Origin: JAJDXO01 sp965221855
GTDB taxonomy: Bacteria; Pseudomonadota; Alphaproteobacteria; Rhodospirillales; UBA2165
Reading direction: 5' to 3'
NCBI GenBank assembly: GCA_965221855.1
Contig: CBDCSV010000005.1
Span: 186,001 to 250,000 of the forward strand
Length of the DNA: 64,000 nucleotides
In this document: positions 9,500-17,757 of the stretch, one piece after another
Position numbering within the stretch: position 1 is the first letter of the stretch
Layout of the letters: the number at the start of each line of letters is the position of its first letter
Made by a program: the position numbers and the translations under genes
Notes under the pieces: generated by a model
The model's input: the letters and a program-made list of their open reading frames with translations, nothing else
What the model was told of the DNA's origin: nothing
Databases searched by the model: none

Positions 9500-10779
9500 G
9501 GTGACGTAAAAATTTATGTGTCAGTTGGGAATGGGGTACTCCCTGTGGTTTACGACAACCGCAAGAAGGAGCACCCCGATGCCACAGCAAGCTGTAACGA
9601 TTGAGAACCTACCACAAGCCTTTGAGGTGGTGAAGGAGATGCAAGCAGGCGGATTGGACTGGGGCGAGGGTTATCGCCCGCTTGGCCGCCAGGCGCTGGC
9701 CGAGATCATCGAGGGCCGGATGGCCGAGGCGGTGGATCGCTGGCTCGACGGCCTCGATGGCAGCGCTATGCGCGACCGGCGCAACGGCACCTACCGGCGC
9801 CGCCTGCTCAGCGAGCTCGGCGACATCGAGCTCAACGTGCCGCGCACCCGGCACTTCTGCCCGACCGAGGTTCTGAAGAGCTACGCAAGGCGCGCTCCAG
9901 AGATCGACCGCGCCATCCTGGCCGGCTTCGTGCTGGGGCTCTCGACCCGCAAGGTCGGCGAGGTCCTGCTTGCCCTGCTCGGGCGTCCGGTCTCGGCCGC
10001 GACGGTGAGCCGGGTCGCCAAGACCCTCGATCTGTCGGTCGCCGCATTCCACCGCCGGCCGCTGAAGAACGCCTACAAGGCGCTGATGCTCGACGGCGTG
10101 GTGCTGGCCTGCAAGACCGGCGCCGGCGCGCTCAGGAGGCCGGTCCTGGTGGCGCTGGGCATACGGCACGACGGCAAGAAGGAGATTATCGACTTCCAAC
10201 TCGCCGCCAGCGAGAGCGCCGCGGAGTGGGAGCGCTTCCTCACCGCGTTGCACCGCCGCGGCCTCACCGGCGAGGGCCTTGAGATGATCTGCGTTGATGG
10301 CGGCCAAGGCCTGCTCGCCGCCTTGCCGATCGTCTATCACGGCATCCCCGTTCAGAGGTGCTGGGCGCACAAAATCAGGAACATCCTCAACAAGGTCCGC
10401 GTAGCCGACCAGCAGGCCGTCAAGGCCGACGTCCACGCCGTCATGAATGCCCCCAACCGCCGCAAGGCCGAGACCGCCGCCCGCCGCTTCGCCGACGCCT
10501 GGGAAGATACCTACCCCAAGGCCGTCGCCTGCCTGCGCAACGACCTCGACGACCTGCTCACCTGCTTCCGCTACAAGGACCTCGCCGAGCGAAAGCAGGT
10601 CAGGACCACCAATGCCATCGAACGGAGGTTCCGCGAGGTTCGCAGACGAACCCGGCCCATGGGAACCTTCAAGGATAAAACCTCAATGGACCGCATCCTC
10701 TACGCGGTCTTCATTCACGAAAACAAGTCTCAGGGAATCAGTACCCCAGTCTCCCTGACACATAACTCTTGACGTTACC
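9500..10779 (+). mobile_element. IS256-family insertion sequence, complete, with 8-bp target duplication
   Basis: A 1280-bp element bounded by imperfect inverted repeats of about 40 bp: the left end begins GGTGACGTAAAAATTTATGT and the reverse complement of the right end begins GGTAACGTCAAGAGTTATGT, both continuing into GTGTCAG and GGGGTACT. It is flanked by a perfect 8-bp direct repeat TCTTATGG at 9492-9499 and 10780-10787, the duplication size expected of IS256. It carries one intact transposase gene. The insertion lies between the quinone reductase and the DUF2189 gene and disrupts neither. Confidence 0.95.
9579..10772 (+). CDS. IS256-family transposase
   Basis: A 397-residue DDE transposase of the mutator/IS256 family. 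Catalytic candidates are Asp in LMLDGVVLACK, Asp in MICVDGGQGLLAA and Glu in TTNAIERRFREVRRRTRPMG. CWAHKIRNIL is the conserved C..H block. I choose the ATG at 9579, preceded by AAGAAGGA; the open frame runs 21 codons further upstream into the inverted repeat. The stop codon lies inside the right inverted repeat. The frame is intact, so the element may be active. Confidence 0.95.
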   Translation: MPQQAVTIENLPQAFEVVKEMQAGGLDWGEGYRPLGRQALAEIIEGRMAEAVDRWLDGLDGSAMRDRRNGTYRRRLLSELGDIELNVPRTRHFCPTEVLKSYARRAPEIDRAILAGFVLGLSTRKVGEVLLALLGRPVSAATVSRVAKTLDLSVAAFHRRPLKNAYKALMLDGVVLACKTGAGALRRPVLVALGIRHDGKKEIIDFQLAASESAAEWERFLTALHRRGLTGEGLEMICVDGGQGLLAALPIVYHGIPVQRCWAHKIRNILNKVRVADQQAVKADVHAVMNAPNRRKAETAARRFADAWEDTYPKAVACLRNDLDDLLTCFRYKDLAERKQVRTTNAIERRFREVRRRTRPMGTFKDKTSMDRILYAVFIHENKSQGISTPVSLTHNS

Positions 10780-10832
10780 TCTTATGGCTCTCGAATGACT
10801 TTTGATCCGGCCTGTTCTATACTGGGCGGGTC

Positions 10833-11624
10833 ATGGCAGAGGACACCATTCTTTCGGACGGGGCCTCGGCTTCGGCCTCGTACCGGGTTCGCACCATAGG
10901 CCTCGAGGACCTGCGCCAGTCGGTCATCAAGGGCCTCGACGACTTCAACGCGCGCCCGACTCACGCCATTTTCATCATCTTTCTCATCCCGCTGATCATG
11001 CTCATCGCCTTTTGGGTGGGCACCGACCAACGGCTGCTCCCGCTGGTGTTTCCGATCCTCACCGGGTTTGCGCTTCTCGGCCCGTTCCTGGCTTTGGGGC
11101 TCTACGAATTGAGCCGCCAGCGGGAGATGGGACGGAACATCACCTTTCGTCAGGCGTTCAACATCTTTCGCCACAAGGCGGTGGGTTCGCTGATCAGTCT
11201 GGGGGTGATCCTGACGATTTTGTTCGGCTTCTGGCTCTCGGTGGCGATGACAATCTACCAGGCGACCCTCGGCTTTCCGGCGCCGCCGACCTTCGGCGAG
11301 TTCGCGGCCGAGATTCTGACCACCGGTCCGGGCTGGGTGCTGATCGTGTTCGGCAACGGCATCGGCCTTCTGTTCGCGATGATCGCGCTGGCCATCAGCG
11401 TGGTGTCGTTTCCGCTGATCATCGACCGCCACGTGTCGGCCGGCACGGCCATCATGGTTTCGGTCGACGTGGTGGTTCACAACCCGGTGGTCATGGCGGT
11501 CTGGGGGTTTGTCGTCGCGATGGCGCTGCTGCTCGGCACCCTGCCGGCGCTCGCCGGGCTGGTGATCGTGTTCCCGGTTCTCGGCCACGCCACCTGGCAT
11601 CTTTATCGGCGCGTCGTCGAATAG
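10833..11624 (+). CDS. DUF2189 family integral membrane protein
   Basis: A 263-residue protein with about six hydrophobic segments (for instance residues ~48-65, 70-90, 125-145, 175-200, 220-250) and the DUF2189 signature features: RVRTIGLEDLRQSVIKGLDDF at the N terminus and LGPFLALGLYELSRQREMG after helix two. Function is unknown; relatives are common in Alphaproteobacteria. The IS256 right end lies only 45 bp upstream, so its promoter region may have been altered. A hairpin at 11630-11657 (stem CGCCGG/CCGGCG plus CGGCC/GGCCG) follows the stop but lacks a T-run. Confidence 0.88.
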   Translation: MAEDTILSDGASASASYRVRTIGLEDLRQSVIKGLDDFNARPTHAIFIIFLIPLIMLIAFWVGTDQRLLPLVFPILTGFALLGPFLALGLYELSRQREMGRNITFRQAFNIFRHKAVGSLISLGVILTILFGFWLSVAMTIYQATLGFPAPPTFGEFAAEILTTGPGWVLIVFGNGIGLLFAMIALAISVVSFPLIIDRHVSAGTAIMVSVDVVVHNPVVMAVWGFVVAMALLLGTLPALAGLVIVFPVLGHATWHLYRRVVE

Positions 11625-11895
11625 CAGAACGGCCCCGCCGGTCGCCCGGCGAGGCCGCTCCTAATCAGAAATCCTCTGTCATCTCCGAAGAGATCCCTGG
11701 GGAACTCTGATCGGACCCTTCCGCTTCCGCTTCACTCGCGATCCACAGCCGCTTCTTGATCCATCTTTAGGTTACCGCGGTGTCGATTTGACGAACAACC
11801 CCTTTTCTATCCACACCCCTGTGGAACCTGGGGAGAAGTATATTTTTTTTGGCCCGTTGCCGGTGGATAACCATTTTGCGCTGCACCAGGGCGAT

Positions 11896-13395
11896 TCAGG
11901 CCTCTGATTCCGCGCCCGATTTGAGCCCCCGGCGATAGAGTTTGCCGGTCGGCCCCGTCGGCAGGTCGGCGCGTATATGGATGACCTTGGGCAACAGGTG
12001 CCGGGGCAGAAATCCGTCCGCTTCGATCTCCCGGAGAAGTGTTTCTTCGCCGCAATCCGCCGCCAGAACCACGTGCGCCTCGATGCGCTCCCCCCATTGC
12101 GGGTCGGGCTCGCCGACGACGCCGGCGAGGCGGATCAGCGGGTGGCGCATCAACGCCGCCTCGATTTCCTCCGCGCCGACCTTGACCCCGCCGGTATTGA
12201 TCCGGTTGTCCAGCCGGCCCCGGACGGAGAGCACGCCCGCATCGTCGACGACGCCCAGGTCGCCGCTCCGCCACCAGCCACCGGCGAATTTCGCTTGGGT
12301 CAGTGCCGGATCATCGAGATAGCCGGCCGCCAGCGAGCCGCCCCGGATGCAAATCTCTCCCGGCTCCCCCGGCGGCAGCTCCCGGCCGGCGCCGCCGTCC
12401 GGGGAAACGATGCGAAGCGCCGCCCCCGGCACCGGCCGGCCGGCCGCCGATGGCGCCTCCGCCAAGATATCCATGCCGGCGGCCACCCCCGCGCCGTTGC
12501 CGCCCTCCGAAGCGAGATAGGCGGTCATCACGTTGGGGCAGATATTGCGGGCCAGTTCCCCGACCAGGGACGCTGAGCCGGGCTCGCCGGAATAGAACGC
12601 CGTTCGCAGCAGCGACAGATCGAACTCCTCGGGGTTCCCGGCGAGCACCATCCGCCAGGCGGTGGGCACCAGGGCCGCGACGGTGATCTTCTCCGCGGCC
12701 AGCGCGCCCAGGAACCGGCGGGGCTCGAACCGGCCGTCGAAATAGAGCCGCCCCCGCATCCGGACGAACGGCAACACCGTGTGAATCCACGCCGCGAAGG
12801 ACGGCGCCATGACGACGATGGCGCTGTCGCCGGGGGACGAGACGCCGTAGATGTGCCGTCCCTGGTCCGCGGTGACGGCGAGCGTCCGCTGGGTGTGCAT
12901 CACGCATTTGGGCGCCCCGGTGGTGCCGGACGACATCAGGACCAACGCCGGATCGTCCGGCGACGGGCCGGGCAGGCCGGGCGGCCGCCCCTCATACAGG
13001 GAACCTTCGTCGAGACCGATCAGCGCGCGGTCCCCGGCGATTTGTCCGGCGAGTTCCCGGTGAGCGCCGTCGAACAGGACCGCCTCGGCCTTGATGAACC
13101 CGGCCGTGCGCCGGAGCCGTTCGGGCGTATCCCGGACGTGGAAGCAGCAGGGCACGATCCCGGCCCGGAGACAGCCGAAGAAGGCCACGGCCTGACGCAC
13201 CGAATTGCCGGCGAGAAGCGCCACCCGGTCCCCCGGCGCCAACCCGCGCGCAAGCAGCGCATTGGCGAACGACGAACTCTCCCGCTCCGCTTCGCCGCCG
13301 GAAAGCCGTTCCGACGGATCGGCAAGAAATTCGCCGGCTCCCTTGTCGCGGCAAGCCTCGGCGATCACATGAGCGATGGTATTCGGCGAGGTCAC
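11896..13395 (-). CDS. AMP-dependent acyl-CoA synthetase/ligase
   Basis: A 499-residue adenylate-forming enzyme that activates a carboxylic acid with ATP and CoA. The P-loop-like A3 motif MSSGTTGAPKCVMHTQ (~153-168), the A5-region AYLASEGGN, A7-type GGWWRSGDLG and A8-type GRLDNRINTGGVKVGAEEIE are visible, and the A10 lysine is in PTGPTGKLYRR. The acyl-CoA dehydrogenase gene ends 13 bp upstream of its start on the same strand, so the two form an operon for catabolism of an organic acid. The acid is not identifiable. Confidence 0.9.
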   Translation of the reverse strand: MTSPNTIAHVIAEACRDKGAGEFLADPSERLSGGEAERESSSFANALLARGLAPGDRVALLAGNSVRQAVAFFGCLRAGIVPCCFHVRDTPERLRRTAGFIKAEAVLFDGAHRELAGQIAGDRALIGLDEGSLYEGRPPGLPGPSPDDPALVLMSSGTTGAPKCVMHTQRTLAVTADQGRHIYGVSSPGDSAIVVMAPSFAAWIHTVLPFVRMRGRLYFDGRFEPRRFLGALAAEKITVAALVPTAWRMVLAGNPEEFDLSLLRTAFYSGEPGSASLVGELARNICPNVMTAYLASEGGNGAGVAAGMDILAEAPSAAGRPVPGAALRIVSPDGGAGRELPPGEPGEICIRGGSLAAGYLDDPALTQAKFAGGWWRSGDLGVVDDAGVLSVRGRLDNRINTGGVKVGAEEIEAALMRHPLIRLAGVVGEPDPQWGERIEAHVVLAADCGEETLLREIEADGFLPRHLLPKVIHIRADLPTGPTGKLYRRGLKSGAESEA

Positions 13396-13408
13396 GGCGC
13401 TGCGCCGC

Positions 13409-14554
13409 CTACAGGTCCCGGGAAATGATGTACTTCATCACCTCGTTGGTGCCGGCATAGATCCGGTGCACCCGGGCGTCCGCCCAGGCCCTCGCGATGG
13501 GGAACTCCCACATGTAGCCATACCCGCCGTGAAGCTGCAGGCAGTCATCCAGCACCCGGTCGGCCAATTCGGTGGTGACCAGCTTGGCCTTGGCCGCCAA
13601 TTGCGGGCTCACCCGCCGGGCCACGTGGCCCTCGATGCATTTGTCGACGAACGGCCGGGCGGCCTCCACCTCGGCAATCATCTCGGCCAGCTTGAACCGG
13701 GTGTTCTGGAAGTCGAACACGGTCTGGCCGAAGGCCTTGCGCTCCTTGGTGTAGGCGAGGGTCCGGTCGATGGCGGCCTCGGCCAGCACCATGGAGCGCA
13801 CGGCGACCACCAGACGCTCCCGGACCAGTCCATCCATGAGAATACGCCAGCCGTCGTTTTCGTCGCCCAATCGCGCATCCGCCGGCACCTTCACGCGGTC
13901 GAAAAACAGCTCGGCGGTATCCTGGGCCTTGTTGCCGATCTTTTTCAGGTTGCGGCCGCGGGACACCCCGTCGCCGTCGAGGTCGACCCAGAACAGGGAC
14001 ACCCCCTTGGCGCCCCGCGACGGATCGGTCTTGGCCGCCAGCAGGATGCGGTTGGCGATATGGCCGTTGGTGATGAAGGTCTTGGCGCCGTCGATGACAT
14101 AGCCGTTGCCGCCGGGCCTGGCCGTCGTCTTGAGTTCCTTCAAATCGCTGCCGCCGCCCGGCTCGGTCAGGCCGATGGCCGAAATGAATTCGCCCGACGC
14201 CATCCTGGGCAGCCAGTCCCGCTTCTGCGCTTCGGTGCCGTGATCGATCAAAAAAGGCGCGATGATGTAGGCGTGCATATCCCACGCCGGCGCGGCCACC
14301 GAATAGCGGCCCAATTCCTCGATGACGATGGCGTCATAGAGGAAATCGCCGCCCATGCCGCCGTAAGCCTCGGGGATGGAGGTGCCGAGCAGTCCCAGTT
14401 CGCCGGCCCGGCGCCAGATTTCCGGCGGCGTCCGCCCCGCTTCTTCCCACGACGCGTAGTCGGGCAGCACCTCTTCCTCGAGGAACCGGGCGACGCTGGA
14501 CCGGAAAATCTCGTGCTCTTCGGCGTAGAGGGTGCGGGGAATTTCGAAGTTCAT
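13409..14554 (-). CDS. Acyl-CoA dehydrogenase
   Basis: A 381-residue FAD-dependent dehydrogenase that introduces an alpha-beta double bond into an acyl-CoA. Family signatures are IGLTEPGGGSDLKELKTTA near residue 130 and QLHGGYGYMWEFPIARAWAD near 345, followed by RIYAGTNEVMKYIISRDL at the C terminus. The catalytic glutamate of most members would sit in the YAGTNE segment. It is first in an operon with the acyl-CoA ligase and probably catalyses the step after activation. Confidence 0.93.
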   Translation of the reverse strand: MNFEIPRTLYAEEHEIFRSSVARFLEEEVLPDYASWEEAGRTPPEIWRRAGELGLLGTSIPEAYGGMGGDFLYDAIVIEELGRYSVAAPAWDMHAYIIAPFLIDHGTEAQKRDWLPRMASGEFISAIGLTEPGGGSDLKELKTTARPGGNGYVIDGAKTFITNGHIANRILLAAKTDPSRGAKGVSLFWVDLDGDGVSRGRNLKKIGNKAQDTAELFFDRVKVPADARLGDENDGWRILMDGLVRERLVVAVRSMVLAEAAIDRTLAYTKERKAFGQTVFDFQNTRFKLAEMIAEVEAARPFVDKCIEGHVARRVSPQLAAKAKLVTTELADRVLDDCLQLHGGYGYMWEFPIARAWADARVHRIYAGTNEVMKYIISRDL

Positions 14555-14794
14555 GCGCGGGTCCGACCACTGGCCTTTTTGGCCGCATTCAGGGTATCGG
14601 CGAAAGCTCGCGACTTCAACAAGCGCACCTTTCGGCGCCCCAGAGCCGATCTAGGGGTAAACCGCTGGACCCTCGGACATATTCCCCGCCCTCCAACCAC
14701 CGGGCAAGCAATCGGGCTCGAAACCGGACGTTTGCCTTGACCAAAGGCCCGGCTTCCAGTGTGGTTGGCTCGGCCGGCAACCGGGGAAACGTAC

Positions 14795-16297
14795 ATGGCT
14801 TACAAGAGCCTCAGGGATTTCATCGCCCGTCTCGAGCAGGAGGGCCGGCTGAACCGGGTTTCCGCGCCCGTGTCGCCGGCGCTCGAAATCACCGAAATCC
14901 AGACCCGCCTGATGGCCGAGGGCGGGCCCGCCGTGCTGTTCGAGAACGTCATCGACGAGAGCGGCGGGAAATACCCCATGCCGGTGCTCGCCAATCTGTT
15001 CGGCACCGTCGAGCGGGTCGCCTGGGGCATGGGCCGCGAGCCCGAGAACCTGCGCGCGTTCGGCGAAACCCTGGCCTTCCTGCGCCAGCCCGAGCCCCCC
15101 GGCGGCTGGCGCGAGGCCATCGACATGCTGCCGCTGGTGAAGACCGCCATGGCGATGAAGCCGAGGACGGTGCCGAGGGGCGCCTGCCAGGAGGTGGTCC
15201 TGCGGGGCGGCGACATCGACCTCGGCAAGCTGCCCATCCAAAGCTGCTGGCCGGGCGAGCCCGCGCCCCTGATCACCTGGCCGCTGGTCGTCACCCGGGC
15301 GCCCGGCTCCGAGCGCGACGACGATTTCAATTTGGGGGTCTACCGCCTGCAGGTGACCGGCAAGGACACCACGCTGATGCGGTGGCTCAAACATCGGGGC
15401 GGCGCCCAACACCACGCCAAGGCGGAAGGCGAGACCGAAATTCCCGCCGCCGCGGTCATCGGCGCCGATCCGGGCACCATCCTCGCCGCCGTCGCCCCGG
15501 TGCCGGACACCTTGTCCGAATATCAGTTCGCCGGGCTGCTCCGGAACGAGAAGGTCGAACTGGTGAACTGCAAGACGGTGCCCCTGAAGGTCCCGGCGGA
15601 GGCGGAGATCGTTCTCGAAGGCCACGTCTCGCTCACCGAGTACGGCGACGAAGGGCCCTACGGCGATCACACGGGCTACTACAACGCGGTCGAGAAATTT
15701 CCGGTATTCAGGATCTCGGCCGTCACCATGCGCCGGGACCCGATCTATCTCTCCACCTACACGGGCCGGCCGCCGGACGAGCCGAGCGTCCTCGGCGAAG
15801 CGCTGAACGAGCTGTTCATCCCGCTGCTGACCCAGCAGTTCCCGGAAATCACCGATTTCTGGCTGCCCCCCGAGGGGTGCTCCTATCGGGTCGCGGTCGT
15901 CTCCATCAGGAAGGCCTATCCGGGCCACGCCAAGCGGGTGATGATGGCCGTCTGGTCCTACCTGCGGCAGTTCCTCTATACCAAGATGGTGATCGTGGTG
16001 GATGACGATATCGACGCCCGGGACTGGAAGGACGTGATCTGGGCGATCTCCACCCGCATGGACCCGGTGCGCGACGTCACCCTCATCGACCGGACCCCCA
16101 TCGACTATCTCGACTTCGCCTCGCCGGTCTCCGGTCTTGGCGGCAAGATGGGGCTCGATGCCACCGACAAATGGCCGCCCGAGACCGACCGGGACTGGGG
16201 CCGCAAAATCCGCATGTCCGACGAGGTGATTGATCGGGTGTCCGAGATGTGGGACACGCTGGGTCTGCCGGGCAGCGGCAAGCCTATTTGGAAATAG
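14795..16297 (+). CDS. UbiD-family prenylated-FMN decarboxylase
   Basis: A 500-residue UbiD-type reversible decarboxylase that uses prenylated FMN. Features include SLRDFIARLEQEGRL at the start, NLGVYRLQVTGKDTTLMRW and RGGAQHH in the cofactor-binding core, the E..R..E-type acid region in EYGDEGPYGDHTGYY, and VDDDIDARDWKDVIWAISTRMDP near the end. I choose the ATG at 14795, with GGGGAA upstream; 12 extra codons before it are unconserved. No UbiX prenyltransferase gene is visible in the window. It may serve ubiquinone synthesis (with ubiA far upstream) or aromatic acid catabolism; sequence alone does not decide. Confidence 0.9.
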   Translation: MAYKSLRDFIARLEQEGRLNRVSAPVSPALEITEIQTRLMAEGGPAVLFENVIDESGGKYPMPVLANLFGTVERVAWGMGREPENLRAFGETLAFLRQPEPPGGWREAIDMLPLVKTAMAMKPRTVPRGACQEVVLRGGDIDLGKLPIQSCWPGEPAPLITWPLVVTRAPGSERDDDFNLGVYRLQVTGKDTTLMRWLKHRGGAQHHAKAEGETEIPAAAVIGADPGTILAAVAPVPDTLSEYQFAGLLRNEKVELVNCKTVPLKVPAEAEIVLEGHVSLTEYGDEGPYGDHTGYYNAVEKFPVFRISAVTMRRDPIYLSTYTGRPPDEPSVLGEALNELFIPLLTQQFPEITDFWLPPEGCSYRVAVVSIRKAYPGHAKRVMMAVWSYLRQFLYTKMVIVVDDDIDARDWKDVIWAISTRMDPVRDVTLIDRTPIDYLDFASPVSGLGGKMGLDATDKWPPETDRDWGRKIRMSDEVIDRVSEMWDTLGLPGSGKPIWK

Positions 16298-16317
16298 TCC
16301 GAACCGGGAAACGAGGA

Positions 16318-17661
16318 ATGGCCGATCCCGCCGAACACCTGAACAAGCTCAGCGATCTGATCGACAGGGCCAAGGCCGAAGGCGCCGATGCGGCGGATGC
16401 CGTCCATGTCGAGAGCATCTCGCTGTCCGTCGCCCAGCGGCTCGGCAATCCGGAAAAACTGGAGCGCTCCGAAAACGCCGATATCGGGCTTCGGGTGTTC
16501 GCCGGCAAGCGCCAGGCCATCGTCTCGTCGTCCGACATGAGCGCCGAAGCGCTGGACGAACTGGCGGTGCGCGCCGTCGCCATGGCCAGGAACGTGCCCG
16601 AGGATCCGTTTTGCGGATTGGCCGATCCCGGTCAACTGGCGGCGGACCCGCCGGCCCTCGACATGGCCGACCCCGGGGAACCGGCCACCGAGACCCTGGT
16701 CGGCCGGGCGAGGGAAGCGGAAGAAGCGGCGCGGGCCGTCGAGGGCGTCACCAATTCGGAGGGCGCCGAAGCCGGTTGGGGCCGGGCGGCCATCGCCGTC
16801 GCCGCCTCCAACGGGTTCGCCCGGGCCTATTCGGGCACCCATTTCTCGGTCAGCGCATCGGTGCTGGCCGGCGAAGGCACGGGGATGGAGCGCGACTACG
16901 ACTATTCCGGCGCCGTCTATGCCGAGGATTTGACCTCGCCGGCCGAGGTGGGACGCATCGCCGGCGAGAAGGCGGTGAAGCGGCTCAACCCCCGCAAGGC
17001 CGAAACCGCCGAGGTCCCGATCGTCTTCGATCCCCGCATCTCCCGGTCCATGGTCGGGCACCTGGCGCGGGCGGTCAACGGCGCCGCCATCGCCCGCGAC
17101 ACAAGCTTCCTCAAGGACAGCATGGGAGAGGCGGTGTTCGGGACGGGCATCGACATCATCGACGACCCGCACCGGCAGCGGGGGCTGCGATCCAAGCCCT
17201 TCGACGGCGAGGGCGTCGCCAATTCCCGCCGGGCGGTGATCGAAAACGGGGTGCTCACCACCTGGTTCCTCGATCTCCGGTCATCCCGGCAGTTGGGGCT
17301 GGAAACCACCGGTCATGCGTCCCGCGGCACCGGCGGGCCGCCGTCGCCATCCGCCACCAATCTCTATCTGGAAGCGGGCCCGGCCTCGCCCGCGGAGCTG
17401 ATGAGCGACATCAAGAGCGGCTTCTACGCCACCGAACTGATCGGTTTCGGGGTCAATGGCCTCACCGGCGATTACAGCCGCGGCGCCGCCGGGTACTGGA
17501 TCGAAAACGGCGAAATCGCCTACCCGGTGAGCGAAATCACCATCGCCGGCAACTTGAAGGACATGTTCCAACGGCTCACCCCGGCGGACGACCTCACCTT
17601 CCGCTATGGGATCGATGCGCCGACGCTCCGCATCGACGGCATGACGGTTGCGGGCAAATAG
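16318..17661 (+). CDS. pmbA: TldE/PmbA, partner of the TldD metalloprotease
   Basis: A 447-residue PmbA/TldE protein, the non-catalytic subunit of the TldD/TldE protease. Recognised blocks are DIGLRVFAGKRQAIVSSSD near the N terminus, VIFDPRISRSMVGHLARAV-type sequence in the middle, and GFYATELIGFGVNGLTGDYSRGAAG near the C terminus. The ATG at 16318 follows ACGAGGA; the frame is open to 16249 but that part overlaps ubiD. It starts 20 bp after ubiD, so the two are probably co-transcribed. TldD is at the left edge of the window. Confidence 0.93.
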   Translation: MADPAEHLNKLSDLIDRAKAEGADAADAVHVESISLSVAQRLGNPEKLERSENADIGLRVFAGKRQAIVSSSDMSAEALDELAVRAVAMARNVPEDPFCGLADPGQLAADPPALDMADPGEPATETLVGRAREAEEAARAVEGVTNSEGAEAGWGRAAIAVAASNGFARAYSGTHFSVSASVLAGEGTGMERDYDYSGAVYAEDLTSPAEVGRIAGEKAVKRLNPRKAETAEVPIVFDPRISRSMVGHLARAVNGAAIARDTSFLKDSMGEAVFGTGIDIIDDPHRQRGLRSKPFDGEGVANSRRAVIENGVLTTWFLDLRSSRQLGLETTGHASRGTGGPPSPSATNLYLEAGPASPAELMSDIKSGFYATELIGFGVNGLTGDYSRGAAGYWIENGEIAYPVSEITIAGNLKDMFQRLTPADDLTFRYGIDAPTLRIDGMTVAGK

Positions 17662-17757
17662 ACGAATTGCCGCGCAAGCCGCTGATTCGAAAGGCGCTAT
17701 TGGGTTGACGACTCCATCCGTGATAAACTCCGCGCCTTCAATCACCATCTCGGATTC

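Noticed and set aside
11749..11870. Chromosomal replication origin
   Set aside because: Only two near-consensus DnaA boxes and no origin-linked genes (dnaA, parAB, hemE, gidA) are visible.
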